DNA of 64,000 nt from Eubacteriales Family XIII. Incertae Sedis bacterium. Its GTDB lineage: Bacteria; Bacillota; Clostridia; Peptostreptococcales; Anaerovoracaceae. Positions 35,092 to 43,440 of the stretch are shown piece by piece. The stretch spans positions 23,002 to 87,001 of the forward strand of contig JAISKC010000086.1 in NCBI GenBank assembly GCA_031261345.1, given 5' to 3'. Below the pieces are notes generated by a model that worked only from the letters and a program-made list of their open reading frames with translations, did not search any database and was not told the origin of the DNA. Each line of letters begins with the position of its first letter. Positions within the stretch are counted from its first letter, which is position 1. A program made the translations under genes and the position numbers.

Positions 35092-36357
35092 TTAGGCTCC
35101 CAATGTCGTCAATGGCAGTACGTTCACTCCATCAGCTCTGGTATATGCGTTGCCAATACCCGTGACTATATTCAGCGAGATAAGTGTCTTATGCTTGTCC
35201 ATGGCAACATTTTCAGCAAAATCTAATAATTTTCGCGCTGGTTCATCTAAATTTTTATCGCCCAATTTTACTTCGAATGCAGCAAAGTCACCGTTTCCCT
35301 TTTCGACAATGATGTCAACCTCATTTCCGTACGAATCGCGATAATGTGAAACGCTGGCATCGTTAAGTGATGCGTATACGGACATGTCATGAAAAACAAG
35401 TGATTCAAACAGAAACCCAAAATAGTTTAAATCCTTGAAAAGTACATCACTGCTCAATCTGAGTACTGCCGCCGCCAAGGAGGGATCGACTAAATGCCTT
35501 TTGGGCGTTTTTCGCAGTTCCGCTGACGAGCGAATGTGAATATTGAAGGCGGGTTGTTCGCGCAAAATCATTACTTTTCTAAAATCATCAAGATAGCTTG
35601 ATGCAGTCTGCCTTGAAACCATCAATTCGCCTTCTTTGATCAAATTTAGATCAACGTCTTCCGCCAAAGTCCTAATCTCCACCGGCGTTGCAACGTTTTT
35701 CGCAAGTGATTTAAGAACTTTGATGGCTTTCGCAGGGTCTCTCTTGACGCTAGCCACCCTAGATATATCATCTGATGTGAGCAAATCAATGTACGATTTG
35801 TTCATTTCCGTAGCATATTTTTCATCAAGGCCAATGTTCTCGGGCCAGCCACCGACAACAATTTGTTTGGCCAACTTTCGCAATGTCAAATTGCCGGATG
35901 TTGCATTGATTTCGCCACCCTCGAGCAACTTTTGCAATCTGACCTTTTCATTTGAAAGCCCCAATTCTGAAAGAGTCATTGTGTTCATATCAATGATGAG
36001 GAATCGTCCGGCACCAGAATGTAAGTTTGCGGTATCAGCCAGAACACTTGAGCCTGCCAAAATGAACTGCCCTTTTTTTTTGCGTCGGTCAACCTCTGTC
36101 TTGACATTGTTCCAAATTGTCGCTACCTCCTGCCATTCATCAATCAGGCGCGGAGCTTCTCCAAGTAGGACTTCAGCCGGTTCAACGCTTGCCAAAAATC
36201 GTGCTCGACCATCTTCCTGCAAATTTATTTCGCTCTTTGCAAACTTTAATGCAGTTTCGGTTTTGCCACATGCTTTCGGCCCGCGAATATATACGGCGCC
36301 CGCCGCCTTGAGTGCCAGTCCTATTTGTTCCTCTGCCAATCTCTTAAAATATTTCAT
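35092..36357 (-). CDS. AAA ATPase with DUF4143 domain
   Basis: A 421-aa protein. P-loop region IRGPKACGKTETAL, Walker B LIDEWQEV, sensor-like GSSVLAD, then the DUF4143 C terminus with SYGNEVDIIVEKGNGDFAAFEVKLG, which has the Asp ... Glu-x-Lys order of PD-(D/E)xK nucleases. Role of the family is unknown; it is very common in anaerobes as isolated accessory genes. It starts 11 bases upstream (minus strand) of nth. Four 23-bp repeats lie just before its start. Confidence 0.88.
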   Translation of the reverse strand: MKYFKRLAEEQIGLALKAAGAVYIRGPKACGKTETALKFAKSEINLQEDGRARFLASVEPAEVLLGEAPRLIDEWQEVATIWNNVKTEVDRRKKKGQFILAGSSVLADTANLHSGAGRFLIIDMNTMTLSELGLSNEKVRLQKLLEGGEINATSGNLTLRKLAKQIVVGGWPENIGLDEKYATEMNKSYIDLLTSDDISRVASVKRDPAKAIKVLKSLAKNVATPVEIRTLAEDVDLNLIKEGELMVSRQTASSYLDDFRKVMILREQPAFNIHIRSSAELRKTPKRHLVDPSLAAAVLRLSSDVLFKDLNYFGFLFESLVFHDMSVYASLNDASVSHYRDSYGNEVDIIVEKGNGDFAAFEVKLGDKNLDEPARKLLDFAENVAMDKHKTLISLNIVTGIGNAYTRADGVNVLPLTTLGA

Positions 36358-36393
36358 ATTGCAAGTATAACATCATTATGAAAAAGTGTCTAC

Positions 36394-36474
36394 AATGTGT
36401 TAAGTAAAATATCTATAATGTGTTAAGTGAAATGCCAATAATATGTTAAATGAAAAGACCACAATGTGTTAAGT
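36394..36474. repeat. Four tandem 23-bp repeats upstream of the DUF4143 ATPase gene
   Basis: AATGTGTTAAGT or a close variant begins at 36394, 36417, 36440 (AATATGTTAAAT) and 36463, exactly 23 bases apart, with unrelated 11-base sequences between. The array fills the gap between the ATPase start and the end of the Xre gene on the same strand, so it is a candidate operator array for the ATPase gene. Confidence 0.85.
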
Positions 36475-36483
36475 GCAACTTTT

Positions 36484-36792
36484 CTATTTGGTGTTTTTAT
36501 TTTCCAAGAAACAGTCAATGACGTTGGATACGGTCGCAACCTCTTTTGAGGACAATCCCTTTACGGAAATCATTTCGACATCATCTATTCCCAAAAGATA
36601 ATCAGCAGATACACTAAAAATGCGTGCAAGCTTGATTATAACTTCGGTAGATGGAACGGCATTGCCCATTTCCCACGCGTTGACCGCCGAACGAGTAAGT
36701 TTCAATTTGTCAGCGAGCTCAGCCTGAGTAAAGCCGAATTTCTCACGCAATCTCTTCAATTTTTCAGATAATGATAATAGTTCAGTAAGCAA
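36484..36792 (-). CDS. Xre-family helix-turn-helix regulator
   Basis: 102 aa. Cro/C1 domain at residues 8-66 (LKRLREKFGFTQAELADKL, LTRSAVNAWEMGNAVPST) plus a short C-terminal segment. Located upstream of the DUF4143 ATPase gene on the same strand with the repeat array between them. Confidence 0.9.
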   Translation of the reverse strand: MLTELLSLSEKLKRLREKFGFTQAELADKLKLTRSAVNAWEMGNAVPSTEVIIKLARIFSVSADYLLGIDDVEMISVKGLSSKEVATVSNVIDCFLENKNTK

Positions 36793-36948
36793 AACCCTGC
36801 CTCCTCTGTCTGTGTACTTAGTCTATCCCTACAAGGTTAAATAAAATTATCATAAAGAAGATAAATAGATATTTCAATTTGACAAACGCCTGTGAAAGGA
36901 ATAATATTGTCTTGTGAATTGAGTAATTGAATTTTGGGAGGTATTGCT

Positions 36949-37446
36949 ATGAAGAAATGTTTAGTACTTTTAGTTATTGTGACTGTAATGATTTCAATGG
37001 TGGCTTGCACAACTACACCGCCAGTATCTCAAGAACCGGTAGAAACCGAAATGGAGCAGCCCGTTGAAGGCTCAGAGGAAATTGAGGATACCGGAAAAAT
37101 CGAAATACCACCCTTTAATGAGTCTGACTATACTCCAATGGACTATGAATCGCTGAATCGTAATCCAGATGAAAATGAAGGGAAACTCGTGATGTTCACA
37201 GGAACAGTTCTGCAGGATTCTCTCACAAATGATGATGGTAGCATTTCGTCACTTATTTTTATTGATGAGTATACAGATCAGTTAGTAGAAACAACATGGT
37301 TCCCTGAAACTTTTGGAAGGTTGTTAGCGGATGACGTGGTAACGGTTTACGGTATATCAGTTGGAATTTTCGAATATACATCTGCAGAGGGCTCTATCAA
37401 TTCTGTGCCATGGATACTTGTATACAAGATTGTACTTCAGGAATAA
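36949..37446 (+). CDS. Lipoprotein of unknown function
   Basis: 165 aa. Type II signal peptide MKKCLVLLVIVTVMISMVAC with the lipobox Cys at residue 20, a Glu/Pro-rich linker, and a small beta domain (ENEGKLVMFTGTVLQ, ADDVVTVYGISVG) that resembles an OB fold of the tRNA_anti-like type found in many clostridial lipoproteins. ATG 36949 follows GGGAGG. Confidence 0.8.
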   Translation: MKKCLVLLVIVTVMISMVACTTTPPVSQEPVETEMEQPVEGSEEIEDTGKIEIPPFNESDYTPMDYESLNRNPDENEGKLVMFTGTVLQDSLTNDDGSISSLIFIDEYTDQLVETTWFPETFGRLLADDVVTVYGISVGIFEYTSAEGSINSVPWILVYKIVLQE

Positions 37447-37480
37447 TTATTGTCTTGCAAATTTTAGAGGAGAGAGCTAT

Positions 37481-38008
37481 ATGTATTGTTCAAATTGTGG
37501 TAATCAAATATATGAAAATGATAAGTTCTGTAGAAAGTGTGGTAAGCCTGTTGCCAATAATAATAACAGTGAAGATGACACCGCTAAGTACATTAGCAAT
37601 AAGGAAAACATTGTTCCAATAGGAAATGGTATGGCTTGGATATTAGCTTTTTTCCCAGCAATATACGTTGCTGCATATTTCATCGCCTATACAATCATCG
37701 ATGCAATGACTCCTTATTATGTAGTCGGAGATGTATTAGGTGTTGTATTGATGATAATTATTTTAATTGTGTCTTGCGTATTGGCCAACTCTGATAAAAA
37801 GAAAGTATTTCCCCAAAATGCAGGTGATGATGGCTATCTATCAACAGGAGAGCTTGTTATAACGATGTTATTGTTATGGGTAATAATGGTTCCGATATAT
37901 TTATACAAAAGAACAAAAATAACAGGTCAAACAAAATCTTACTTCGTGGTTGCAATTATTGTATATGCTCTCTTGGTAATTTACGAGTTGATGCAATTTA
38001 CTTTATAG
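37481..38008 (+). CDS. Zinc-ribbon membrane protein
   Basis: 175 aa. CSNCGNQIYENDKFCRKCG at the N terminus is a double CxxC ribbon. Four hydrophobic segments follow (about residues 48-70, 80-104, 125-145, 155-172). The gene starts 34 bases after the lipoprotein gene with TTAGAGGAGAG before the ATG. The upstream frame seen before 37481 overlaps the lipoprotein and is not used. Function unknown. Confidence 0.78.
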   Translation: MYCSNCGNQIYENDKFCRKCGKPVANNNNSEDDTAKYISNKENIVPIGNGMAWILAFFPAIYVAAYFIAYTIIDAMTPYYVVGDVLGVVLMIIILIVSCVLANSDKKKVFPQNAGDDGYLSTGELVITMLLLWVIMVPIYLYKRTKITGQTKSYFVVAIIVYALLVIYELMQFTL

Positions 38009-38086
38009 TAATTGAATAAAATAAACAATTTTTCAGTCATAATAAAATTATTATATCATTGAAGATATGATATATAATTTACTATT

Positions 38087-38112
38087 GCAAAGTCCGAAGT
38101 AATGGACTTTGC
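38087..38112 (+). terminator. Rho-independent terminator after the zinc-ribbon membrane gene
   Basis: Perfect 9-base arms GCAAAGTCC and GGACTTTGC around an 8-base loop, followed by TTTTCTTGTTTC. It also forms the left part of a longer repeated segment (see 38088-38158). Confidence 0.7.
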
Positions 38113-38158
38113 TTTTCTTGTTTCTATAGTATTATAACAGTGCTGAGATACAAACAGC
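38088..38158 (+). repeat. 71-base segment with a diverged second copy at 44538-44607
   Basis: Begins CAAAGTCC and ends ACAAACAGC; the end motif is 62 bases from the start here and 61 bases in the second copy. Internal blocks (AATAACGGAC/AGTAATGGAC, CTGAGATACAAACAGC/CTGAAATACAAACAGC) also match. Confidence 0.6.
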
Positions 38159-38254
38159 ATTTTTCTTTTCAATGGAGGAGACTGCCATATCTCCTCCACC
38201 ATTTCGATAGTGTACTTATGTGTAAAAATATTTGTAAGTGAGGGGGAACATAAA

Positions 38255-38770
38255 ATGATAGGTGATTTTGTAGTAATCGATACTGAGACGACGGGCTTTG
38301 CGCCTACTACTTGCGATGTAATAGAATTTGGATTTCTTATCGTGGAGGATTGGAGTGTGAAAGCCAAGGGGAGTATTTTTATAGATCATGGAGTTCGTAT
38401 TCCGTATAGAATCACTCAGATAACAGGCATCACGGAAAAAGAGATTATTCGAAGTGGCAAGGACCCTCTGACCGCCATTGATTATATAAAAAATAGCATT
38501 ATCAAGAACAAATTAATAGTCGGGCACAACATCAGCTTTGACATGGGTTTCTTGAATGCCATGTTCGGCAAATATGGCGGTGAAAGTTTAACAAATAGAA
38601 CTGAATGCACGCTGAAAATAGCGAGAAGAAAAATACCAAAGTCGCGTATCATGGATCACAAACTTACGACAATAGCAGACTATTTCGGAATAGAAACGCC
38701 CAATGCACATAGGGCACTGGGCGATTGCCTGACAACGTTTGAGGTATACAAACGATTACTTGAGATATAA
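38255..38770 (+). CDS. DEDDh 3'-5' exonuclease (DnaQ-like)
   Basis: 171 aa. The exonuclease motifs are VIDTETTG (Exo I), HNISFDMGFL (Exo II) and HRALGDC (Exo III with the DEDDh His). It is a stand-alone proofreading-type domain as in DnaQ or the N-terminal part of PolC, acting on DNA or RNA ends. ATG 38255 follows AGGGGGAA. Confidence 0.92.
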   Translation: MIGDFVVIDTETTGFAPTTCDVIEFGFLIVEDWSVKAKGSIFIDHGVRIPYRITQITGITEKEIIRSGKDPLTAIDYIKNSIIKNKLIVGHNISFDMGFLNAMFGKYGGESLTNRTECTLKIARRKIPKSRIMDHKLTTIADYFGIETPNAHRALGDCLTTFEVYKRLLEI

Positions 38771-38799
38771 TTAAATATGTTTGATTGGGGGAACTGAAA

Positions 38800-39615
38800 A
38801 TGGACAAATATCAATATAAATTACTTATGGAACTCGCGGCATATGGGGATACGCAAGCAATGGCAGAACTGACGGAATTTTTGTGTATGCAGAAGGATTC
38901 TGATTTGTTTCCGGAACAAAAGGCTATGGTGTTCGACTATCTTTTGAAACTCGCCGATGATGAGAACCCTCGTGCAATGCTGCAGCTTGGAGTCATTTTC
39001 TACAATGGCACTATGGGACAAGAGCAGAATTACACAGAAGCACGAAAGTGGTATGAAAGGGCGGCCAATGGCGGAGACGATTGGGCGCAATGCAATCTTG
39101 GCTATTTTTATTATTATGGGCGAGAAGTTGAGGTGGATTATGAAATTGCCTACGACTATTTCACCAAGTCTGCATATCAGAACAATCCAAACGCACTCTA
39201 CAAACTAGGTGATTTGCATTATCATGGTAAATATGTGAAACAGGATTTTGATGCGGCATTTTACTGGTACGAACGGGCAAGGTCTTTCGCTATCGATTAT
39301 AATGGGCAAGGTGGCAGTAATGTAAGCGAGGTCTTCCCGAATATATGTCACAGGCTCGGCTTGTGCTACCTAAATGGCAGGGGAATAGAAGTGGATTTGC
39401 TGCAAGCCCTGAACCTCTTCCAAATTGCTGAACGCAATTTCTATTTTTGGACCATGCGTGAGCATCCTTTTGCCGCCGCAACACTGAGGGAAACGCAAAG
39501 GCAACTGCGAATTGTCAGAAGAAAACTAAACACCACAATCCCCAGAGACAAGCTTGCATATAGAAATGACAAAATTATTCCGTTATTTATAGATGAAAGT
39601 TCGCATCTTATTTAA
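38800..39615 (+). CDS. Sel1/TPR-like repeat protein
   Basis: 271 aa with at least four Sel1-type repeats, for example AMLQLGVIFYNGTMGQEQN, AQCNLGYFYYYGREVEVDY and ALYKLGDLHYHGKYVKQDF, followed by a helical tail. A scaffold for protein-protein contact; partner unknown. ATG 38800 follows GGGGGAA. Its end overlaps by 8 bases the end of the convergent Xre gene. Confidence 0.87.
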   Translation: MDKYQYKLLMELAAYGDTQAMAELTEFLCMQKDSDLFPEQKAMVFDYLLKLADDENPRAMLQLGVIFYNGTMGQEQNYTEARKWYERAANGGDDWAQCNLGYFYYYGREVEVDYEIAYDYFTKSAYQNNPNALYKLGDLHYHGKYVKQDFDAAFYWYERARSFAIDYNGQGGSNVSEVFPNICHRLGLCYLNGRGIEVDLLQALNLFQIAERNFYFWTMREHPFAAATLRETQRQLRIVRRKLNTTIPRDKLAYRNDKIIPLFIDESSHLI

Positions 39616-39841
39616 TATCAGTGAGTAAGTCGATGAATGGAATTTCCAGTGCGTTTGCAATATCAAATATTACCTCAAGCGAAAAGGATTTGTCACAGTT
39701 TGCCGCCTCTATTTTGGTAAGATAGCTGATGCTTATAGAGGCCTTTTCTGCTAATGCTTCTTGAGTAAGCCCCTTTACTTTTCTGTATTCTTTTATTCTC
39801 TGCCCAATTGCCGTGTAGTAGGCGGAGTATTTTGCACTCAT
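39608..39841 (-). CDS. Xre-family regulator divergent from the helicase-HNH gene
   Basis: 77 aa, one Cro/C1 domain: RIKEYRKVKGLTQEALAEK, ASISISYLTKIEAANCDKS. The start is ATG 39841 with GAGGTG eight bases upstream; a TTG 15 bases further up is possible but less likely. A 17-base near-palindrome covers its start codon and recurs in the helicase promoter, suggesting that this protein represses both genes. Confidence 0.9.
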   Translation of the reverse strand: MSAKYSAYYTAIGQRIKEYRKVKGLTQEALAEKASISISYLTKIEAANCDKSFSLEVIFDIANALEIPFIDLLTDIK

Positions 39842-39848
39842 AGTGAAA
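39832..39848. promoter_or_regulatory. Operator-like palindrome over the Xre start codon
   Basis: TTGCACTCATAGTGAAA, 15 of 17 bases identical to 39889-39905. It contains the Xre ATG (minus strand). Confidence 0.65.
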
Positions 39849-39888
39849 CACCTCAAAGAAAGTCTATAGGATTTGCTTAGCTATTAAT

Positions 39889-39905
39889 TTTCACTTATAG
39901 TGAAA
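39889..39905. promoter_or_regulatory. Operator-like perfect palindrome over the helicase promoter
   Basis: TTTCACTTATAGTGAAA, seven-base arms around TAT. It covers the likely -35 region of the helicase gene, so bound regulator should block transcription. Confidence 0.7.
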
Positions 39906-39918
39906 GATATGCTATAAT
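39890..39918 (+). promoter_or_regulatory. Probable promoter of the helicase-HNH gene
   Basis: TTCACT at 39890-39895, a 17-base spacer and TATAAT at 39913-39918 preceded by TGC (extended -10). Start of transcription would be about 38 bases before the ATG. Confidence 0.65.
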
Positions 39919-39962
39919 TCATTACAAATAATTAAATGTTTTTGATATGGGGGCGTAATTAA

Positions 39963-42900
39963 ATGATCAATAAAAATGATTCAATGAGTATTAGTGATTC
40001 AGAGCTTCATATCAAACTTGATGAGTTGATTGACAAAGCAATTTTTGCGAAATCCAGTCAGAATGTTGACACGCATGAAGACTTGCCAATTGTAATTCAG
40101 GGCTTAGAGGCATTGCTTCCGAAGATAAATCCAGATGACAAGAATGCATATTTTGTTAAAGCTTTCATTTCTTTTGCAAACGATAAATATAATGACTATT
40201 TGATTTTTATTGATACCTATATAGAGAAATATATTGCGGAAGTTGGCTTGATAGATTACGAGACAGCACAAGTCAACTTCATGAATATATTTTATAATAT
40301 GTACAATGATGATGCAGTTCTGACGTTTAAAAGCTTTTTGAAAAAGTTTCATATGCTTTTAAGGAAGCATTGTGCAGATTCTGCTTTTGAATATTATGTA
40401 AAAAGTCTTTTATCTGTAACATCGAACAACAATATTAAAGTGAAATACCTCAATGAAGTTTTGGATAAGGATGATACTTGGGCCGTCGCGTATACGGAAC
40501 TTGGAAATATTTATTTTGATAGTAAAGAGTGGTTACTGGCGACGCAGAATTATGAAAAGGCCATGATTTCAAGTGATTTGCAAAAAACAGATGGGAGTTA
40601 TTCCTTCATGGCTTATGCATATTCAAAGCTGAAGGAATTTAGCAAGGAAGAAGATGCGCTACGTAAGTGCCTCGCTATAACACCTTCCTACCCTTATGGA
40701 AATAATAATTTAGGCTATTGTCTTTATAGGCAGAAAAAATATCAGGAATCTATTTTGTTCTTCGACAAGAGCATAGAACTTGGAATTGATAAATATTATC
40801 CTTACAGAAATAAGTTTGAAGCACTATTGAAATTGGAAAATATCCAAGAGGCCGTCGAACTTGTCAAGATTGCACCAGAATATTTCAATACAAAGTATTA
40901 CAAGGACAAAATTAGTAAAATTGTAGGAGGTACGAGGGATATGGCAGATATTTTCGAGAAGTTACAAGAAACCACAGAATCCAATTATGCTGGCGAGATG
41001 CAAGTTGAAGATAGCAAAAGTGGTATCATATTATACGCACACCAACAAGACGCGATACGGGCAATGAACAGTAAGATTTTGAATTCCGATGATTACGCCG
41101 GCTTGTTGGTATTGCCAACCGGTGGAGGAAAGACTCTAACCGCAACGTATTGGCTCATGAACAGCTTGCTTGACAAGGGCAAGAAAATAGTATGGCTTGC
41201 GCATAGGCATGAGTTACTCAATCAGGCGCAGCAGAGCTTTGAGAGAGTCTGTTACTCGGATATCGCAAAAAACAAACCCTCATATAATTGGCGTATCATA
41301 TCCGGTCAGCACGATAAACCTGTGCATATAAAGCCGACAGATGACATTATCATTGCAAGCAAAACCAGTTTGAAGCGAGGGCTTAACTATTTTCTTAATA
41401 ATTGGCTAAAGGCGAATGCAGATGAGGTATTCTTGATAATTGACGAGGCTCATCATGCGACAGCAAGTGAATACCGTGATTTGATTGAAGTAATAAAGGC
41501 TAATACAAAAAAATTCCAGATGCTTGGTCTGACTGCTACACCATTTCGAACGGCCGATAACGAGCAAGGTCTCCTGAAGAAGGTTTTCCCTAACGACATA
41601 GCCTACAAAATTGATCTTCGTGAGCTTATCAATAGAGGTATATTATCTGACCCGATTTTTAAGTCCGTTTCAACCGATGTGAATATGTTGGAATTGTTTC
41701 AGGAAAATGACGCTGACGGTGCATTAGAACGGATTATCAATGAGAACTTTTTTGATATTGGAAACATTGGAAGTGATACAGCCTATGCAATTGCGACGAA
41801 CAGCAAGAGAAACAATGCTATCGTGCATGAATATATTAAGAATAAGTCCAAATATAAAAAGACGCTTGTTTTTGCACTCACAGTTGATATGGCAATTGCA
41901 CTGAATGCATTATTTAAAGCAGCAGGTGTTAAGTCGGATTTTGTTGTCTCTTCGATTAAGGATATGGTGACTGGAATAACAACTTCGCCAGAAGAAAATG
42001 CCGAGAAGATTCAAGCATTTCGAGATGGTGATTTAGATGTATTGGTGAATGTAAATATTTTAACCGAGGGCACAGATTTGCCGGATGTGCAATCCGTGTT
42101 TCTGACCAGACCTACAAAATCAACCATACTCATGACGCAAATGATTGGTAGGGCTCTGCGTGGTGAAAAGGCAGGTGGAACTAAAGAGGCATATATCGTT
42201 AGCTTTGTTGATGATTGGCAGAATCGAATAGCATGGGTCAATCCAGAGCAACTATTTATTGGTGAAGATGGCTTTGGTGATGTTAAAGACCACAAAACTC
42301 AGAAAATGGCAATGCGACTCGTTGCCATTTCGAAAATTGAGGAGTTTGCAAAGATTGCAAATGATACGATTGATAGTGGATTATCTGAAATTGCATTTAT
42401 CGACCGCATACCTGTTGGAATTTACAAGTTTACATATCTTTTCGAGACTAAAGATGACGATGAATTTGACAAATCATGCGACATTCTTGTCTATGACTGC
42501 ATGAAACCAGCTTTTGAGGAACTGTTCGAATGGTTGCCAACAGCAGATTTGTCAAATGCTGATATTGCCGCAAATCATATTGATACAACTTTGTTCGGAG
42601 TACAAGATTTGCTACTTGGTTATGATAAGCAGGATATTGTTGATATTATCAAGTATTACGGGCAGACTCAGGCGATACCACAATGGATACCCTTGTCAGA
42701 ACGTGAGGACTATGATCCATCTGTATTGGCTCAGCATATTGTGAACAGCAAATTGGATCCGTTGGCGAGAGATGCATATATTTCTAATGAATGGAGCAAG
42801 AGCGATTCGCATTGGTCCGCTTTCTTTGGCATTGATAATCAAAGAGCATTCCGCAAACTTGTAGATGATGCCATCGATAGAATTTTGCATCCTGAAGAGT

Positions 42901-43199
42901 ATGAGGAACCTAAAGCAAAACCGATTACTGAAAAGGAAAAAATACAAATCCAAGATTTGCCGTTACATGAAATGCGTGAGAGATATCCCGAGCTTGAGGA
43001 AAAGCTCAGAGATACTATATTTGAGAAGTTTACTGATGCAGATGGATATTATTATAGTGCGAAAAGCGGTTATAAGAGCAAGCGTAAACTCGATTTCCAG
43101 ATTGACCATATTCTAGCTATGGCAAAAGGGGGAAAAAGCACTTTAGATAATCTGCAGTTGCTTACCGTTGCTGAAAATATGTCAAAGAGTGACAAGTAG
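39963..43199 (+). CDS. TPR - SF2 helicase - HNH nuclease fusion protein
   Basis: A 1078-aa protein. Residues 1-150 are helical; 170-305 hold TPR repeats (AYTELGNIYFDSKEWLLATQ, NNNLGYCLYRQKKYQES). An SF2 helicase core follows: P-loop PTGGGKT at 385-391, DEAH at 494-497, TATPFRT from 524, TEGTDLP from 701 and QMIGRALRG from 726, as in the restriction-enzyme R-subunit/ResIII class. Residues 760-1010 are a helical region. The C terminus is an HNH nuclease: IDHILAMAKGG with Asp1048-His1049 and DNLQLL with Asn1063. Nothing suggests a methyltransferase. It is divergent from an Xre gene with operator-like palindromes. Domain make-up and control suggest a defence role, which is inference. Confidence 0.88.
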   Translation: MINKNDSMSISDSELHIKLDELIDKAIFAKSSQNVDTHEDLPIVIQGLEALLPKINPDDKNAYFVKAFISFANDKYNDYLIFIDTYIEKYIAEVGLIDYETAQVNFMNIFYNMYNDDAVLTFKSFLKKFHMLLRKHCADSAFEYYVKSLLSVTSNNNIKVKYLNEVLDKDDTWAVAYTELGNIYFDSKEWLLATQNYEKAMISSDLQKTDGSYSFMAYAYSKLKEFSKEEDALRKCLAITPSYPYGNNNLGYCLYRQKKYQESILFFDKSIELGIDKYYPYRNKFEALLKLENIQEAVELVKIAPEYFNTKYYKDKISKIVGGTRDMADIFEKLQETTESNYAGEMQVEDSKSGIILYAHQQDAIRAMNSKILNSDDYAGLLVLPTGGGKTLTATYWLMNSLLDKGKKIVWLAHRHELLNQAQQSFERVCYSDIAKNKPSYNWRIISGQHDKPVHIKPTDDIIIASKTSLKRGLNYFLNNWLKANADEVFLIIDEAHHATASEYRDLIEVIKANTKKFQMLGLTATPFRTADNEQGLLKKVFPNDIAYKIDLRELINRGILSDPIFKSVSTDVNMLELFQENDADGALERIINENFFDIGNIGSDTAYAIATNSKRNNAIVHEYIKNKSKYKKTLVFALTVDMAIALNALFKAAGVKSDFVVSSIKDMVTGITTSPEENAEKIQAFRDGDLDVLVNVNILTEGTDLPDVQSVFLTRPTKSTILMTQMIGRALRGEKAGGTKEAYIVSFVDDWQNRIAWVNPEQLFIGEDGFGDVKDHKTQKMAMRLVAISKIEEFAKIANDTIDSGLSEIAFIDRIPVGIYKFTYLFETKDDDEFDKSCDILVYDCMKPAFEELFEWLPTADLSNADIAANHIDTTLFGVQDLLLGYDKQDIVDIIKYYGQTQAIPQWIPLSEREDYDPSVLAQHIVNSKLDPLARDAYISNEWSKSDSHWSAFFGIDNQRAFRKLVDDAIDRILHPEEYEEPKAKPITEKEKIQIQDLPLHEMRERYPELEEKLRDTIFEKFTDADGYYYSAKSGYKSKRKLDFQIDHILAMAKGGKSTLDNLQLLTVAENMSKSDK

Positions 43200-43249
43200 A
43201 TGTTACCAGTAGACGGAATTGCAAAAATTTGAAGGGGGAGAAGCCAAAT

Positions 43250-43297
43250 TTGAAAAAAAAGTGTAAGATAGTTTGTGAAAGTGAGGTAATAAAATGA
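43250..43297 (+). CDS. Possible 15-aa leader peptide
   Basis: TTG at 43250 follows GGGGGAG by ten bases and opens a 15-codon frame (starts MKKKCK) whose TGA overlaps the ATG of the next gene. Possible translational coupling. Very short and without other support. Confidence 0.25.
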   Translation: MKKKCKIVCESEVIK

Positions 43298-43422
43298 GCG
43301 AAGATACCTATGAATTTACTAAAAAACATCCAATGCCAAATACTAAGAAAACTAAGAAAACTAAGAAAACTAAGAAGGTGAAACAACCAAGTGGGCGGAA
43401 ATGCGAGAGTATTGCAGAATAA
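43294..43422 (+). CDS. Lysine-rich small protein with 9-bp tandem repeat
   Basis: 42 aa. ATG 43294 follows GTGAGG. The middle has TKK repeated four times, encoded by four tandem copies of ACTAAGAA[A/G] at 43342-43377. The protein is strongly basic. It lies 95 bases after the helicase-HNH gene and could be co-transcribed with it. Function unknown. Confidence 0.55.
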   Translation: MSEDTYEFTKKHPMPNTKKTKKTKKTKKVKQPSGRKCESIAE

Positions 43423-43440
43423 TAATTCATAGATATATTA

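Noticed and set aside
36394..36474. CRISPR-like short array
   Set aside because: The repeat is only 12 bases and the spacers are 11 bases, with no cas genes; it fits an operator array.
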